Below, one piece after another: positions 1-9,613 of a stretch of DNA of 62,000 bases; position 1 is the stretch's first letter; each line of letters starts with the position of its first letter. This stretch comes from Phoronis australis (Eukaryota > Phoronida > Phoronidae): NCBI GenBank assembly GCA_002633005.1, contig NMRA01000133.1:13203-75202 (forward strand), given 5' to 3'. The notes below the pieces were generated by a model. It did not search any database and was not told where the DNA came from. It worked only from the letters and a program-made list of their open reading frames with translations. Both the position numbers and the translations under genes were made by a program.

Positions 1-41
1 TCGTCACTGTCTAGTTCAACAAGTTCTGTGATGCGCACCAT
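1..41 (-). CDS. Possible first coding codons of an unidentified gene running off the left edge
   Basis: On the minus strand an ATG at 41-39 in good context (aataATGG) opens a frame that reads MVRITELVELDSD and leaves the window without a stop. The acidic short start is typical of a soluble nuclear or cytosolic protein, but 13 residues do not identify a family. Upstream (42-215) are an ETS/YY1-like stretch and a perfect CRE (TGACGTCA, 204-211), which would suit a promoter. This is inference from position and composition only; chance is a real alternative. Confidence 0.25.
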   Translation of the reverse strand, partial: MVRITELVELDSD

Positions 42-203
42 TATTTTGAACCAAACGAAGGCTACGATTTAAGACAAATAGCACCGAAATTAAACTCATT
101 TCAGTACACGAACCGCGCTTCTGGAAGTAGGTCTACCATCATGGCGATCCCGATCAGAAAATGACGTATATGCATCACGTGACTAATTAACATAATTTAT
201 GCG

Positions 204-211
204 TGACGTCA
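204..211. promoter_or_regulatory. Palindromic CRE site
   Basis: TGACGTCA is a perfect CREB/ATF site. A half site (TGACG) lies at 162-166 and an E-box (CACGTG) near 177-182. They sit about 120-170 bp upstream of the possible minus-strand start at 41. Function is inferred from motif and location. Confidence 0.3.
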
Positions 212-617
212 ACTAATAGCCAAATTATTTTGTTACACAAATGTTCTTCAAAAGTTAAAATTGTATCATAATTATCCTTTATATATCATCTGCAGCCTTA
301 ACAATGATGATGATGAAGAAGTACATTTTTCGTTCCGCGATGGAACTACTTCCGTTTATTATGTTCAGTTATTATTCTTGTGTTATTTTGAGTATTTACA
401 ACAATATTACACACGAAAAAGTTTGAATTGCGTTTTATGGTGTACATCATGCAACAATCGTTTCTCAGTTCTACCTGCAATTCCGTATTTAGGAGGATTT
501 TTTCGTTTTTCGTATAACACAAGTGGCCTCTAGGCGGCGCTCCCAAACATTCATTTCGCGCGCCAAACTTGCTCCGTTAGGTTACTCAAACAACAACTTG
601 AAAACACGGTTCAAGGA

Positions 618-690
618 CATTTTTTAAGTCACCAAATGCAAACACGGTCCTGCACTCAGGACCGTGTTTGCATTTGTGACTTAAAAAATG
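618..690. repeat. Long near-perfect hairpin
   Basis: Arms 618-652 and 657-690 are reverse complements over 34 bp with one bulged base, around a 4-base loop (CACT). The arm contains ATGCAAACACGGTCCTG. Such a perfect stem suggests a young fold-back element or a recent inverted duplication. No coding content is recognised. Confidence 0.85.
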
Positions 691-2061
691 CAACCAAAAA
701 GAACAACTTCTGGACCACAATCAAAAATTATTGTCTGCCACACGGCTCAGTTAATGAGGAAGAGATATCTCTTCCTGCATGCCTTTACGTACCTTTTATT
801 ATTCTTAGTCTTGTGAGTTTTTGATGTGACCGCGAGTCGGTGGGTTTGCAGGTCCACACGCCGAGTTCACCAATGTGGATCTATATTCATGAGTGCTTTA
901 TCAGTGTAGTTCGGGTAGCCTGTTAGTGTCCTCCGGAGGCATAGTGACTGACCCGTCCTACTGAGTGAGGCCAGTTCCCTGGCGCCGTAGAGACGGTGGC
1001 CAGTCTCAGTCTAGTGCCAGACATCTGTCTGTCATTCAAAAGGGTCACCATCTTGCCTGCCATAGCGGACATGCCCTTTTGCAGTTTGGGATTCGCAAGG
1101 GTTGGTGTGCCGAAAAACTCGGTCACTATGCAGTTGTCACGTGTGAAGCCAAAGAGAACGGCAAGAGCTAGGGCGCGTAGTGGAATAAAACAAACGGATG
1201 AAATATCCGGGGAGACTGATTTTTAATGACCACTTCAACATTTGTGAGGGTTGTTCTTTACGTCACTTCAGATCATTGGATATAGTCTTTACATTTTGCC
1301 TTCTCTACAGCAAACAAAAATCAGTCGATATTTTCCGTACTCTTATATCACTGCCGGGCTTAATTGTTGTAAGCCCGCTTTCCCATGTTACCGCTAAAAA
1401 ATTGGTTTAACATGTTTTGTAAGGTTGGGAAGAACGTTACTTTCAGTAACTAAGTCGTTAGGTTCAAGACTAAGGTCGGGTGCATACGACCAGTCACATG
1501 TGCCGTTGCACACAAATCAGTTCCCGTCCGCATTTTTATTGTATTGTTAGTCTAATCGCAATTAGTGAGGTCTAAAAAGAAATTATTTGCGAAACGTTGC
1601 GAATTTCAGTATTTTACTTTGGAATTGTTTATAGCTATATGTACATACCGGACAAAATTATATTCAGCTAAGTTCGTGAGGTTTATTACGTACACGAATT
1701 TATGTACCGCAACTGGTACTTTTCATATTTCGTTCGCCATAAATCATCGGTCTCCACTGTTAGTGTACCAAGCTCATCAAAAAGCATCGTCTGCTTTCGT
1801 TACCAACAAATATTAGTGCCGGGGACAAACTTAGATACGCACTAATTGGCTCTCATTTATGGATTTATTGGCATTCCCATAGCGGTAGTGTTTTCATGGT
1901 TGGTTTAAAACACTTTTGCAGTTGCTGAATTCTTGTTTTTTAACATTCTTGATTGTTCTGAATTGTTTGGAATTGATACGGATTTGAGTTTTACAAAAAA
2001 AAACAAAATATTCAACAAACACGTTGAGGTCTTTGATAATCCATTTTTCTGGGGGCACCTG
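691..2061. other. No supportable gene; GC-rich patch at about 840-1180
   Basis: The stretch is AT-rich apart from 840-1180, where both strands are open for about 70 codons and composition is distinctly higher in G+C. I do not recognise either translation. It may be the tail of an old retroposed transcript or repeat. The rest shows nothing I can name. Confidence 0.4.
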
Positions 2062-2235
2062 TGTCGCATATGCCATATTTAACATCTTCACGTTCATGAT
2101 GACGCGTTTTCTAGCAGAACGCTCTCTGATTTGGAATGTTCATGTTTGTAGTTGAATATTAGTGGAATCATAGATTATAGACTATAGTCTATGCTGGAAT
2201 ATATTTATTAATATGTCTTTTATCTTAATTCTACA
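2062..2235 (+). repeat. 5' LTR of gypsy element
   Basis: It begins TGTCGCATATG and ends ATTCTACA. Two further copies occur at 6467-6588 and 7507-7639. This copy alone carries an extra palindromic insertion (about 2172-2203). A short LTR of about 130-175 bp fits small gypsy elements. Confidence 0.9.
2172..2203. repeat. Mini-palindrome insertion in the 5' LTR
   Basis: About 26 bases containing the perfect palindrome ATAGACTATAGTCTAT are inserted after TGGAAT, which is repeated after the insertion. The two other LTRs lack it, so the empty site is known. Confidence 0.85.
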
Positions 2236-2253
2236 TGGTGACCTCGACGTGAT
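2236..2253 (+). other. Primer binding site, tRNA-Trp type
   Basis: TGGTGACCTCGACGTGAT directly follows the LTR. It is complementary, with one mismatch, to the 3' end plus CCA of animal tRNA-Trp. It primes minus-strand DNA synthesis in an active element. Confidence 0.75.
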
Positions 2254-2559
2254 GGATCAGCAGCAAGTTTTTTCCGACAGTTGTAAATTTAACGAATGAC
2301 CTCGAGAGACGAAATAGAAGCCTCAGGAAACGCTTGTTCACGCGGTGTAGAAATGACGAAACAACTTGAATTTTCTAGTAAAAACTATATGACGAATACA
2401 TTCGGTTTAAAACACTGACAAAGAAAATTCTAAATTGTTACGAAGGACTTGAAGAAAAATACCAAGTCGATAAGGTATTAATGTGGATGGGTCCAGAAGC
2501 ATGTGTGAAACATGCAAACCACCTCTTTGATGGTAATGATAATGAGTAGATAAACCACC

Positions 2560-3160
2560 TGTGGACGTTTTTCGATGGCATTTGTGCCAAGAAGGGATGC
2601 ACAGAAGGATCGTGGAATGCATCGCGGATGAAATTAAAGTTTGTCAAGCAGCAACCCGATGAAACTGTTGAACAATTTTATGATCGTATAAGGAAGTTGT
2701 TACAGCAATGTGAATATGCAAATGACATTTCAAGCACCATGGAGACTGAAGCCCTTAAATATGAATTCAAAGATGTTAAGATTTTGGAAAAAAGTTTATG
2801 ACCTCCCAAAGACCGCGACAAATACTCAAGTATTGGACACGGCAAGGGCGACGGAGGCAGCTCAACGGCACATGCGAGAAGTTGATAAAGTGAGGCAGGA
2901 GATCACGCAGTGTTCTGATACCGCAAATGATACTGATGAACTTCGACAAACTCGCACACGACAAATTAATTGCACGAAATGTTGATATATGCACCCACCA
3001 AAGCGATGTCCAGCGTTCGGGAAGAAATGCAACCGCTGCAAACAGATGAACCATTTTGAGCGGTGCTGTCAGCTCAACACTAAACCTGAGAAGCTGGAAA
3101 CTGAAAAGAGAAGAAAGCATGTGAAACAACTGCACGAAGCTGGAGCCAGTTATTAATCTT
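2560..3160 (+). pseudogene. Broken gag with zinc knuckles
   Basis: The translation is interrupted by stops and frame changes. A gag-like helical stretch (FVKQQPDETVEQFYDRI) lies near 2640-2690. Two cysteine-histidine knuckles follow at 2971-3069: CTKC, H and C, then CNRCKQMNHFERCC. An in-frame TGA sits inside the first knuckle. This was the nucleic-acid-binding capsid/nucleocapsid part of the element. Confidence 0.8.
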
Positions 3161-3174
3161 CTGGAGAGGAAAAT

Positions 3175-3792
3175 TTGTTTTACGACGAGTATGACAGTGT
3201 GTCATTTGAGACCGTGGACACCCAGGCAGGTGAAATCCATTTTGATGATGATCTTGGGCCAGATACCCAATTTGCTGTTGTTTGGATAGAGACATCAGGC
3301 CGAGGGAGACAAGTTAGGCTGAAGGAAAAAATTGATACTGGGGCCCAAGTTAATCTCCTGAATATTGCCACATATTATAAGAAGCTGTACGGGGCCGATG
3401 CAGTCAAGAAACTCCGGAAATCCGCTGTCAAACTGACTGGTTATGGTGGTAAAAGTTTCATCAATCATGGCAAGTTTTGGATTGGTCATGTTTTCCACAA
3501 CAACGTCGCTGGACATAGGGTACCCTTTTTTGTCTCAGATTTTGGAAACAATCTTTTCTCGTTGAGGTTCTGCAAAGCAATGAACATAGTGAAAATACTT
3601 TGCGATGAGCTCGGTACTGCAAGGATTGTCACGGTAACTTCGACATCAGTGAAGCCAAGTCAGGAAAAGAAAATTGTGTCAAACGAGATGGGCAGATCAG
3701 AGTTATCTACACAAAGCAGGTTATTGAAGACGACAAGGATGTTTTTACAGGAGTTGGGAAACGGAAGGACTATAAGTATAAAATTCAGATAG
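3175..3792 (+). pseudogene. Gypsy protease region
   Basis: A 205-codon open frame contains the aspartic-protease active-site motif IDTGAQVNLL (Asp codon at 3334) and a flap-like stretch LTGYGGKSF about 50 residues on. The reading frame shifts after about 3660, so the junction to reverse transcriptase is broken. The protease would have cut the Gag-Pol precursor. Confidence 0.8.
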
Positions 3793-4440
3793 ATGATACT
3801 GTTCCACCAGTAGAGTGCCACCTGCTGTCAAAAAACAACTCTGATGGAACTCAACCGCATGGAAGAGCTTGGAATTATCAAGAAGCAGCTGGAAGCCACG
3901 CCCTGGGTAAACAGCCTAGTGTGTACCCCAAAACCGAACGGCCAGCTAAGGGTGTGTCTTGATCCTGAACCGTTAAACAGGGATGTGAAAAGACCCTACC
4001 ATTACACTCCTAACTTGGAGGAAGTAATAACGCAGCTATCATGGGTGTAGGTATTTCTCGGCACTAGTTCAGTCATGTGGATACTGGAATATTGAGATGC
4101 ATCCACAGAGTGTTCCCTTGCCGGCTGACATTTAACAGTCCCTTTGGCAGATACAGCTATCAACGATTGCCCTTTGGGCTTAATAACTCACAAGATGCCT
4201 TCCAACGTGCCATTGACGACACATTTGGAGACTTGGAGAATGTTTACTGCATCGCACAGACGAGATGTGATCGTGATATTGCCCTGAATCACGTCATTCA
4301 GCGCTGCAGAGAGTCGGGATTCCGGTTGAATACGAAGAAAGCAAAGATACTTCCGGCAGAGATTCGTTACTTTGGCCACGTACACCAGAAGGTGTTAAGC
4401 CAGATCCTAAAAAGTTGGATGCTATTGGGAGAATAGCACC
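3720..4440 (+). pseudogene. Gypsy reverse transcriptase, broken, catalytic motif missing
   Basis: Fragments in different frames give the palm and finger motifs of Ty3/gypsy RT: LGIIKKQLEATPWVNSLV, KPNGQLRVCLDPEPLN, and FGRYSYQRLPFGLNNSQDAF. After the segment ENVYCIA the sequence passes straight to QTRCDRDIALNHV. The block that should hold the two catalytic aspartates is therefore absent. Stops at about 4048 and frame changes confirm that the gene is dead. Confidence 0.85.
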
Positions 4441-4629
4441 TCCTGACAACAAGCTTGAATTACAGTCCTCACTGGGCTGCTTTACGTACCTTGGCAACTT
4501 GTCTGCTAAGACGTATGAGCTAAGACGACTGTTGAAAAAAGACAATGATTTCACTTGTCTTGGACCGATCAACACACACAGATGCTGAATAGCTTGAAAG
4601 AATGTGTCCTTAAAGCGACTAGACCCTTC

Positions 4630-5060
4630 GGTATTTTGATCCAGCTAAAGATGTAACAATTGAATGCGATGCCTCACTAAAGTGATTGGGAGCTTGTTTG
4701 ACTCACGAGGGCAGGCCAATTAATTTTGCATCAAGAAGCCTGGCAGATGCGGAAACCAGGTATTCAAATATAGAGAGAGAGCTGCTGGGCGTTGTGTGGG
4801 CAGTTTTGCATTACAAGCAGTGTGTCTACGGACAAACGTTTACAGTCCACACAGACCACCAGCCGTTACAAGCTATCTTCAAGAAAGACATTCACAGCAT
4901 ACCCCCACGGCTGCAACGTATGGTCCGAATGTTGCAAGGCTATGAGATAGAAGTTGAGGTGTATGTCCCAGATTGTTTGTCAAGGTGTGTACCGCTTAGA
5001 CCCAAGCAAGTACCAGTTTTACCAGATATCACCACGATTGGAATTCTTGAGGTGAACACT
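4630..5060 (+). pseudogene. Gypsy RNase H
   Basis: Starting after an in-frame stop, the translation shows the expected acidic residues in order: ECDAS, then NIERELL, then HTDH, followed by the tether motif PDCLSRC. The open frame continues into integrase to 5561. RNase H removes the RNA template during reverse transcription. Confidence 0.85.
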
Positions 5061-6160
5061 ACGACTGGATCAGACATTCAAAAGATACGAGCTGAAACTT
5101 CCAAAGACCCCGTTTTGAAGGCATTGTTGACATTAAAAAAGGGTGGCCCGAGCATAAGAACCAAATGCCAGACCAAACCATGGCTTACCGTCTGGAATTA
5201 CAGACATGATTTAGCATGGCTGAACGGGGTTTTAATCCGAGGATGTAGGATAGTTATTCCCCAAATAATGAGAGGATACTTCTTGAAGAGACTTCATCGA
5301 GCACACCAAGGAGTGCAGAAAACCATTGAGAGAGCCAGAGAAAAGTTCTTCTGGCCTGGTATGACGGAACAGATCAAGCAAATGATTCTTACTTGCCCAG
5401 AACGTCTAGAAAATCAACCAAACCAAAACGCCAATAAAGTCATCCCCGTTACGACTACCATGCCCATGCAGATCGTAGGACTTGATGGTTTCCATCACAA
5501 GCAGACTCGGAAGACATATATTCGTGCATTGTCGACTATCACACAGGTTTTCCTTGGATAAAGCACTTGAAAACTCAAGATGCAGCCAGCATCGTGAAGC
5601 ACGTAAAAAAGACATGCAACGAGTTCGGGTATCCAACACAGATTGTTAGTGACCGAGACACGCAGTATATGAGTGAAACGTTCCAGGAAATATGTGTAAG
5701 CAGTACGACATAACCCACACGCCTGCTGCACTCCACTCCCAGTGGCAGAATGGGATGCGAGAGAACGTTGGGAAAGATAGAATCACTCGTGGAGAAGTCA
5801 AAGAGACGATATCCTTTTGAGATACCTTGATCAGCCAGAGCATCCCTTCCCTGTTTGAGCTGATGTTCCACAGGAAAGTCAAAACAGACTTGCCATGCAT
5901 TCCCTTATACATGTTGGATACAGGCTGGTCAGCGTTCAGTCCTATACGCTGAAGCGAAAAACAAGTCGAGAAGCGATCCCTGTGCGTTAGAGGAAAGTCA
6001 AACCGTGTCATTCCTCAAGAACCCCTCAGATCGGCCTATTAAGTGGTCACGCGGGGTTGTGACATCTGTGGATGGGGAAAGGTCATACACGGTCCTAGAC
6101 AGTCAGACTGGAGGAGAATACCAAAGAAATAGGGTGCACATAAAGCCAGTGTCAGAGGTC
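5060..6160 (+). pseudogene. Gypsy integrase, broken
   Basis: The N-terminal zinc-binding HHCC domain is visible (HRAHQGVQ and TCPERLENQ), but the last Cys is Arg. The catalytic core starts at VGLDGF and then changes frame at about 5490-5560. The second Asp lies in SDRDTQY and the Glu region follows QWQNGM. The C-terminal chromatin/DNA-binding part reads KWSRGVVTSVDGERSY. Several frameshifts and stops interrupt it. Confidence 0.85.
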
Positions 6161-6451
6161 CCGTTACAAGATGCCCTGTGAGGAGCCGAGGGAGACGACT
6201 AGAACATCTAGCAATAGCGACAACAAAGCTGTGCCTGTTGCTAAACCTTCAGCAGATGTTCAGTTACAGGACTCCGCAGAGGAGACGTGGGACACCGCTA
6301 GAGCACTCGATAATCGCGACAACGAAGTCACACCTCTTGCTGAACCCTAAGCCCATCCTAGCCGAGAGATTAGACTTCCTGAGCGTTACAAGGATTTTGT
6401 TCTTAGTTAGAAACACTTGGACGTAGTTCGTTAGTTTTCTAGTTCTTGTTT

Positions 6452-6466
6452 TGTTAAGAGGGGAGA
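6452..6466 (+). other. Polypurine tract
   Basis: AAGAGGGGAGA immediately precedes the 3' LTR. A second copy precedes the outer LTR at about 7496-7506. It primes plus-strand synthesis in LTR elements. Confidence 0.75.
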
Positions 6467-6588
6467 TGTCGCATATGCGATATTTAACGTCACGTTCATG
6501 ATGACGCGTTCTAGCAGAACGCTCTCTGATTTGGAATGTTATAGTTGTAGTTGAATATTAGTGGAGTATATTTATTAATGTCTTTTAT
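6467..6588 (+). repeat. Inner 3' LTR, truncated at its end
   Basis: It starts TGTCGCATATGC and follows the 5' LTR to CTTTTAT. It then breaks off into unrelated sequence, lacking the last dozen bases (ATTCTACA). Confidence 0.85.
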
Positions 6589-6639
6589 ACCACAATGTTA
6601 GTGTCAAATGGCAGATACAACCGTGTAATAACCCATAAA

Positions 6640-6661
6640 GTTATCTCACTAGTGAGATAAC
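6640..6661. repeat. Perfect 22-bp palindrome
   Basis: GTTATCTCACT and its exact reverse complement AGTGAGATAAC abut with no spacer. It lies between the inner LTR and the SINE. Confidence 0.9.
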
Positions 6662-6671
6662 GATTTGGCGG

Positions 6672-6748
6672 GAAACCGAGGACGGAGTCGAACCCGGGAC
6701 CTTGAGTTTGCTGGTCGCCGACCTTAACCACTACACCACGCAGCGGCT
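6672..6748 (-). mobile_element. tRNA-derived SINE head inside the gypsy element
   Basis: On the minus strand a pol III box A (TGGTGTAGTGGTTA, 6738-6725) and a perfect box B (GGTTCGACTCC, 6694-6684) are 31 bases apart. The sequence does not fold into a full cloverleaf, so it is a SINE or tRNA pseudogene rather than a working tRNA. Confidence 0.7.
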
Positions 6749-6934
6749 GACGTCATCAAGAGTGAAAATAGAATACTTAAATGAGCNGACATTCGTTCAT
6801 AGGGCATACAAATTCATAAACAACACTACACTGTGCAACGGGGCGGACTTTCGCTTTAGAAATGTTATTTTTCATGACCAAGTTGGAAGACTTCCTATTC
6901 CGATAATAAATAATAACATCAAGGTAATCATCAT

Positions 6935-7506
6935 ACATGTTGGATACAGCTCTTTCTGCCGAATAGGCTGGTCAGCGTTCAGTCCTACACGCTGAAGCGA
7001 AGAACAAGTCGAGAAGCGATCCCTGTCCGTTAGAGGAAAGTCAAACCGTGTCATTCCTCAAGAACCCCTCAGATCGGCCTAATAAGTGTTCACGCGGGGT
7101 TGTGACATCTGTTGATGGGGAAAGGTCATACACGGTCCTAGACAGTCAGACTGGAGGAGAATATCAAAGATATAGGGTGCACATAAAGCCAGTGTCAGAG
7201 GTCCCGTTGCAAGATGCCCTAGAGGAGCCTAGGGAGACGACTAGAACATCTAGCAATCGCGACAACAAAGCTATGCCTGTTGCTAAACCTTCAGCAGATG
7301 TTCCGTTACAGGACTCCGCAGAGGAGACGTGGGACACCGCTAGAGCACTTGATAATCGCGACAACGAAGTCACACCTCTTGCTGAACCCTAAGCCCGTCC
7401 TAGGCGAGAGATTAGACTTCCTGAGCGTTACAAGAATTTTGTTCTTAGTTAGAAATACTTGGACGTAGTTCGTTAGTTTTCTAGTTGTTTTGTTAAGAGG
7501 GGAGAT
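6935..7506 (+). pseudogene. Second copy of gypsy integrase C-terminus
   Basis: This repeats 5908-6466. It holds a 114-codon open frame (7048-7392) with the integrase C-terminal motif SRGVVTSVDGERSY, a HIKP segment, and a tail with two imperfect repeats (VPLQDALEE and VPLQDSAEE). It retains a 15-base stretch after GGATACAG that the first copy has lost, so it is not a simple duplicate of that copy. Confidence 0.85.
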
Positions 7507-7639
7507 GTCGCATATGCGATATTTAACATCACGTTCATGATGACGCGTTCTAGCAGAACGCTCTCTGATTTTGAATGTTATGTTTGTAGTTGAATATGAG
7601 TGGAATATACTTATTAATGTGTTTTATCTTAATTCTACG
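7507..7639 (+). repeat. Outer 3' LTR
   Basis: TGTCGCATATGC to ATTCTACG. It is full length compared with the inner copy and close to the 5' LTR apart from that copy's palindromic insertion. Confidence 0.85.
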
Positions 7640-8670
7640 ACCGGCTTTTCTGTGATTATTAAGAGGATGCAATCGCACGTGGTTTTGGCGATTTTTGTAC
7701 TGGTATCAAAGATGATTTGCTTCTATGTGCTAGCACTAAAGACCAGGGGCACACACAATAGTATCCTAAAGCGTTGGTTTTTGCTTTTTATACTTTGAGG
7801 TCAGATTCAGGATTCTAATGAGTGTTCACAAGACATGCAGTGCAAAAAACGGTTGCCAGACTGCCATGTTTTTCAATGCAGCTGAATGTATATCTTGTAA
7901 TTTTAGATAATAAAGACTGAAAAATCAATCATTGAATAGTGTATTATTGAATGAGATACTTATAAAACATAAACAAGAACACATCCACATTAACTTCAAT
8001 GAAGACTGGGCTTTTATAGCACATTGAAACTAAGCTTTGCTGACCTCCATATTGTGATGACACAAATTACTTATGAGACGACTATGGATTAAGCTTAATC
8101 TCACCAATAGGGGGCACTCCTGAAGCAAAAGAAGAACTGCTGCAAAGATGCCCACTCCAGCCAAAGGATCAAAGGTGGGACTCTATGAATAATGACTATT
8201 GCACACTACTGACGCCAGTAATAACATTTAAAGAAACACTGTACAAAATATAAATTATTAACACATGTATATACAGAGCATGACAACAGAAAGTAAGCAA
8301 GTATTTTACATTTCAGTTGCAGAATACAAAAGAGAGTGTTTGCAGGTGGGTAAAGAAAATGCTAGTGTTTTTCATGCTTTCCAATGGTCAAAGAATATTC
8401 TTCAAAGCACTGCATTCAACAGAGGGAGACCAAACCGACATTGTTGGCATGTCATAGTTGCAAAGATATTGTAATTTCAATCTGGGACTCTTAGTATTTT
8501 CCTGAGTAGATTGTTGTCTATTTCCAAGATTCAGCTCAAATGATCCCCATCTGGCGTTTGGTCGCTAGTTATGGACTATTTCTGGTGGCTGTGCGTGAAG
8601 TTTAGGGACCTCAGATTGGAGTTTAGGATGTCGAGGTAGGAATTTAGAGGCCCCAATCAAGATTGTGCAA
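7640..8670. other. No supportable gene
   Basis: AT-rich sequence with no frame showing recognisable protein. A plus-strand AATAAA lies at 7909-7914 but no gene can be attached to it. Confidence 0.4.
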
Positions 8671-8677
8671 CACATGG

Positions 8678-8683
8678 TTTATT
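8678..8683 (-). terminator. Candidate polyadenylation signal for TMEM33
   Basis: AATAAA on the minus strand is the first I see downstream of the TMEM33 stop at 9484. It would give a 3' UTR of about 0.8 kb (roughly 8660-9483). A transcript would be needed to confirm it. Confidence 0.35.
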
Positions 8684-9483
8684 ACCTTGACAACCTAACA
8701 CTGCAACTCATATTCTGCCAAGAGACGATGAGTATTGTGATTGGCCAGTACGTATGCAAATGAGTCAAAACAGTAACCAATCGGGACATACAGCATAATG
8801 ATTGATGCTATGAATTGTTCATACCAGGACTGCATTCTGGTGGCATTAGTTAAATAACACCACACACTGACATAACGCAACTGACTATTATATTTAATGA
8901 CCACTAAAGTGACAATGTCTATTAAATCTTTGAAACAGATCATGCTTCGTCCTCACCAACTTGCATGAGTTTGACACAATATAAAAAACTTGCTAATCAA
9001 AAGTTTGTTCTGACAGTGGAAAGGCCTCTCCTAACGGATGATATGCTTGAGAAAACCTTTTCACTGAAAATCAACACCGATCCAGTGTTTTACTGCAACA
9101 CTCATAATCACTGTCTGACAATATGTTAATTAGCATATGTTGAGTCATAACAGTTTACTATGCTTCTGTGATGCACAAAAGATTGCAACCAATCACATGA
9201 AAGTTATCCCACATAAAATATTGAATTTTCTGACAGAGGGAGCTGAATTCACAATGACAACAGAAATAAGCAGTGCTACTCACAAATACTTCAAAATAAT
9301 GTTCCAGGTGATAACATGGGAAATGGCATTAATAGACACTTGACACTTGAATAATTAACACGCCAAATTGAGAGATTAATTCTCATTTTTAAGTTTCAAT
9401 TATCCTGTTCCTGTTCAATTCACGTTTAGTGCAGAACCATTTTTTGCTACCTCTTCATTTGTTTTTCAATTGTCCCTGCAAAA

Positions 9484-9613
9484 TCACTGTGTAGGCGGCG
9501 CTATTCTCAGAACAAGGGTGATGACCTTCTGCGTCAGATTTCTCACAATGCCAGGACAAGATGGCTGCTCAATCAAATGCTCGGCTGTGACTCGCAACTC
9601 GTAGAACAGTTGC
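9484..9613 (-). CDS. TMEM33: TMEM33 coding exon 7 with stop
   Basis: Acceptor GTATTCAG. It encodes QLFYELRVTAEHLIEQPSCP followed by a helix ending RIAPPTQ and TGA at 9486-9484. The C-terminus lacks an ER-retrieval KKXX motif. Confidence 0.93.

Larger units (their letters stand above)
2062..7639 (+). mobile_element. Degenerate Ty3/gypsy LTR retrotransposon with rearranged 3' end
   Basis: The element has a 5' LTR (2062-2235), a tRNA-Trp-type primer site, gag with zinc knuckles, protease, reverse transcriptase, RNase H, integrase, a polypurine tract and a 3' LTR. After the first 3' LTR come a SINE and a second copy of the terminal integrase region with its own 3' LTR, ending near 7639. The 5 bases before the element (ACCTG) and after the outer 3' LTR (ACCGG) match at 4 of 5, a possible target duplication. 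The reading frame is broken by many stops and frameshifts, so it is a dead copy. The order PR-RT-RH-IN places it in Ty3/gypsy; the knuckle and protease style resembles the Mag/SURL group (inference). Confidence 0.92.

Noticed and set aside
5406-6011. Overlapping minus-strand frames of 77-121 codons
   Set aside because: They are antisense to gypsy integrase.
6672-6748. Functional tRNA gene
   Set aside because: Boxes A and B are good, but acceptor and anticodon stems do not pair, so it is a SINE-type relic.
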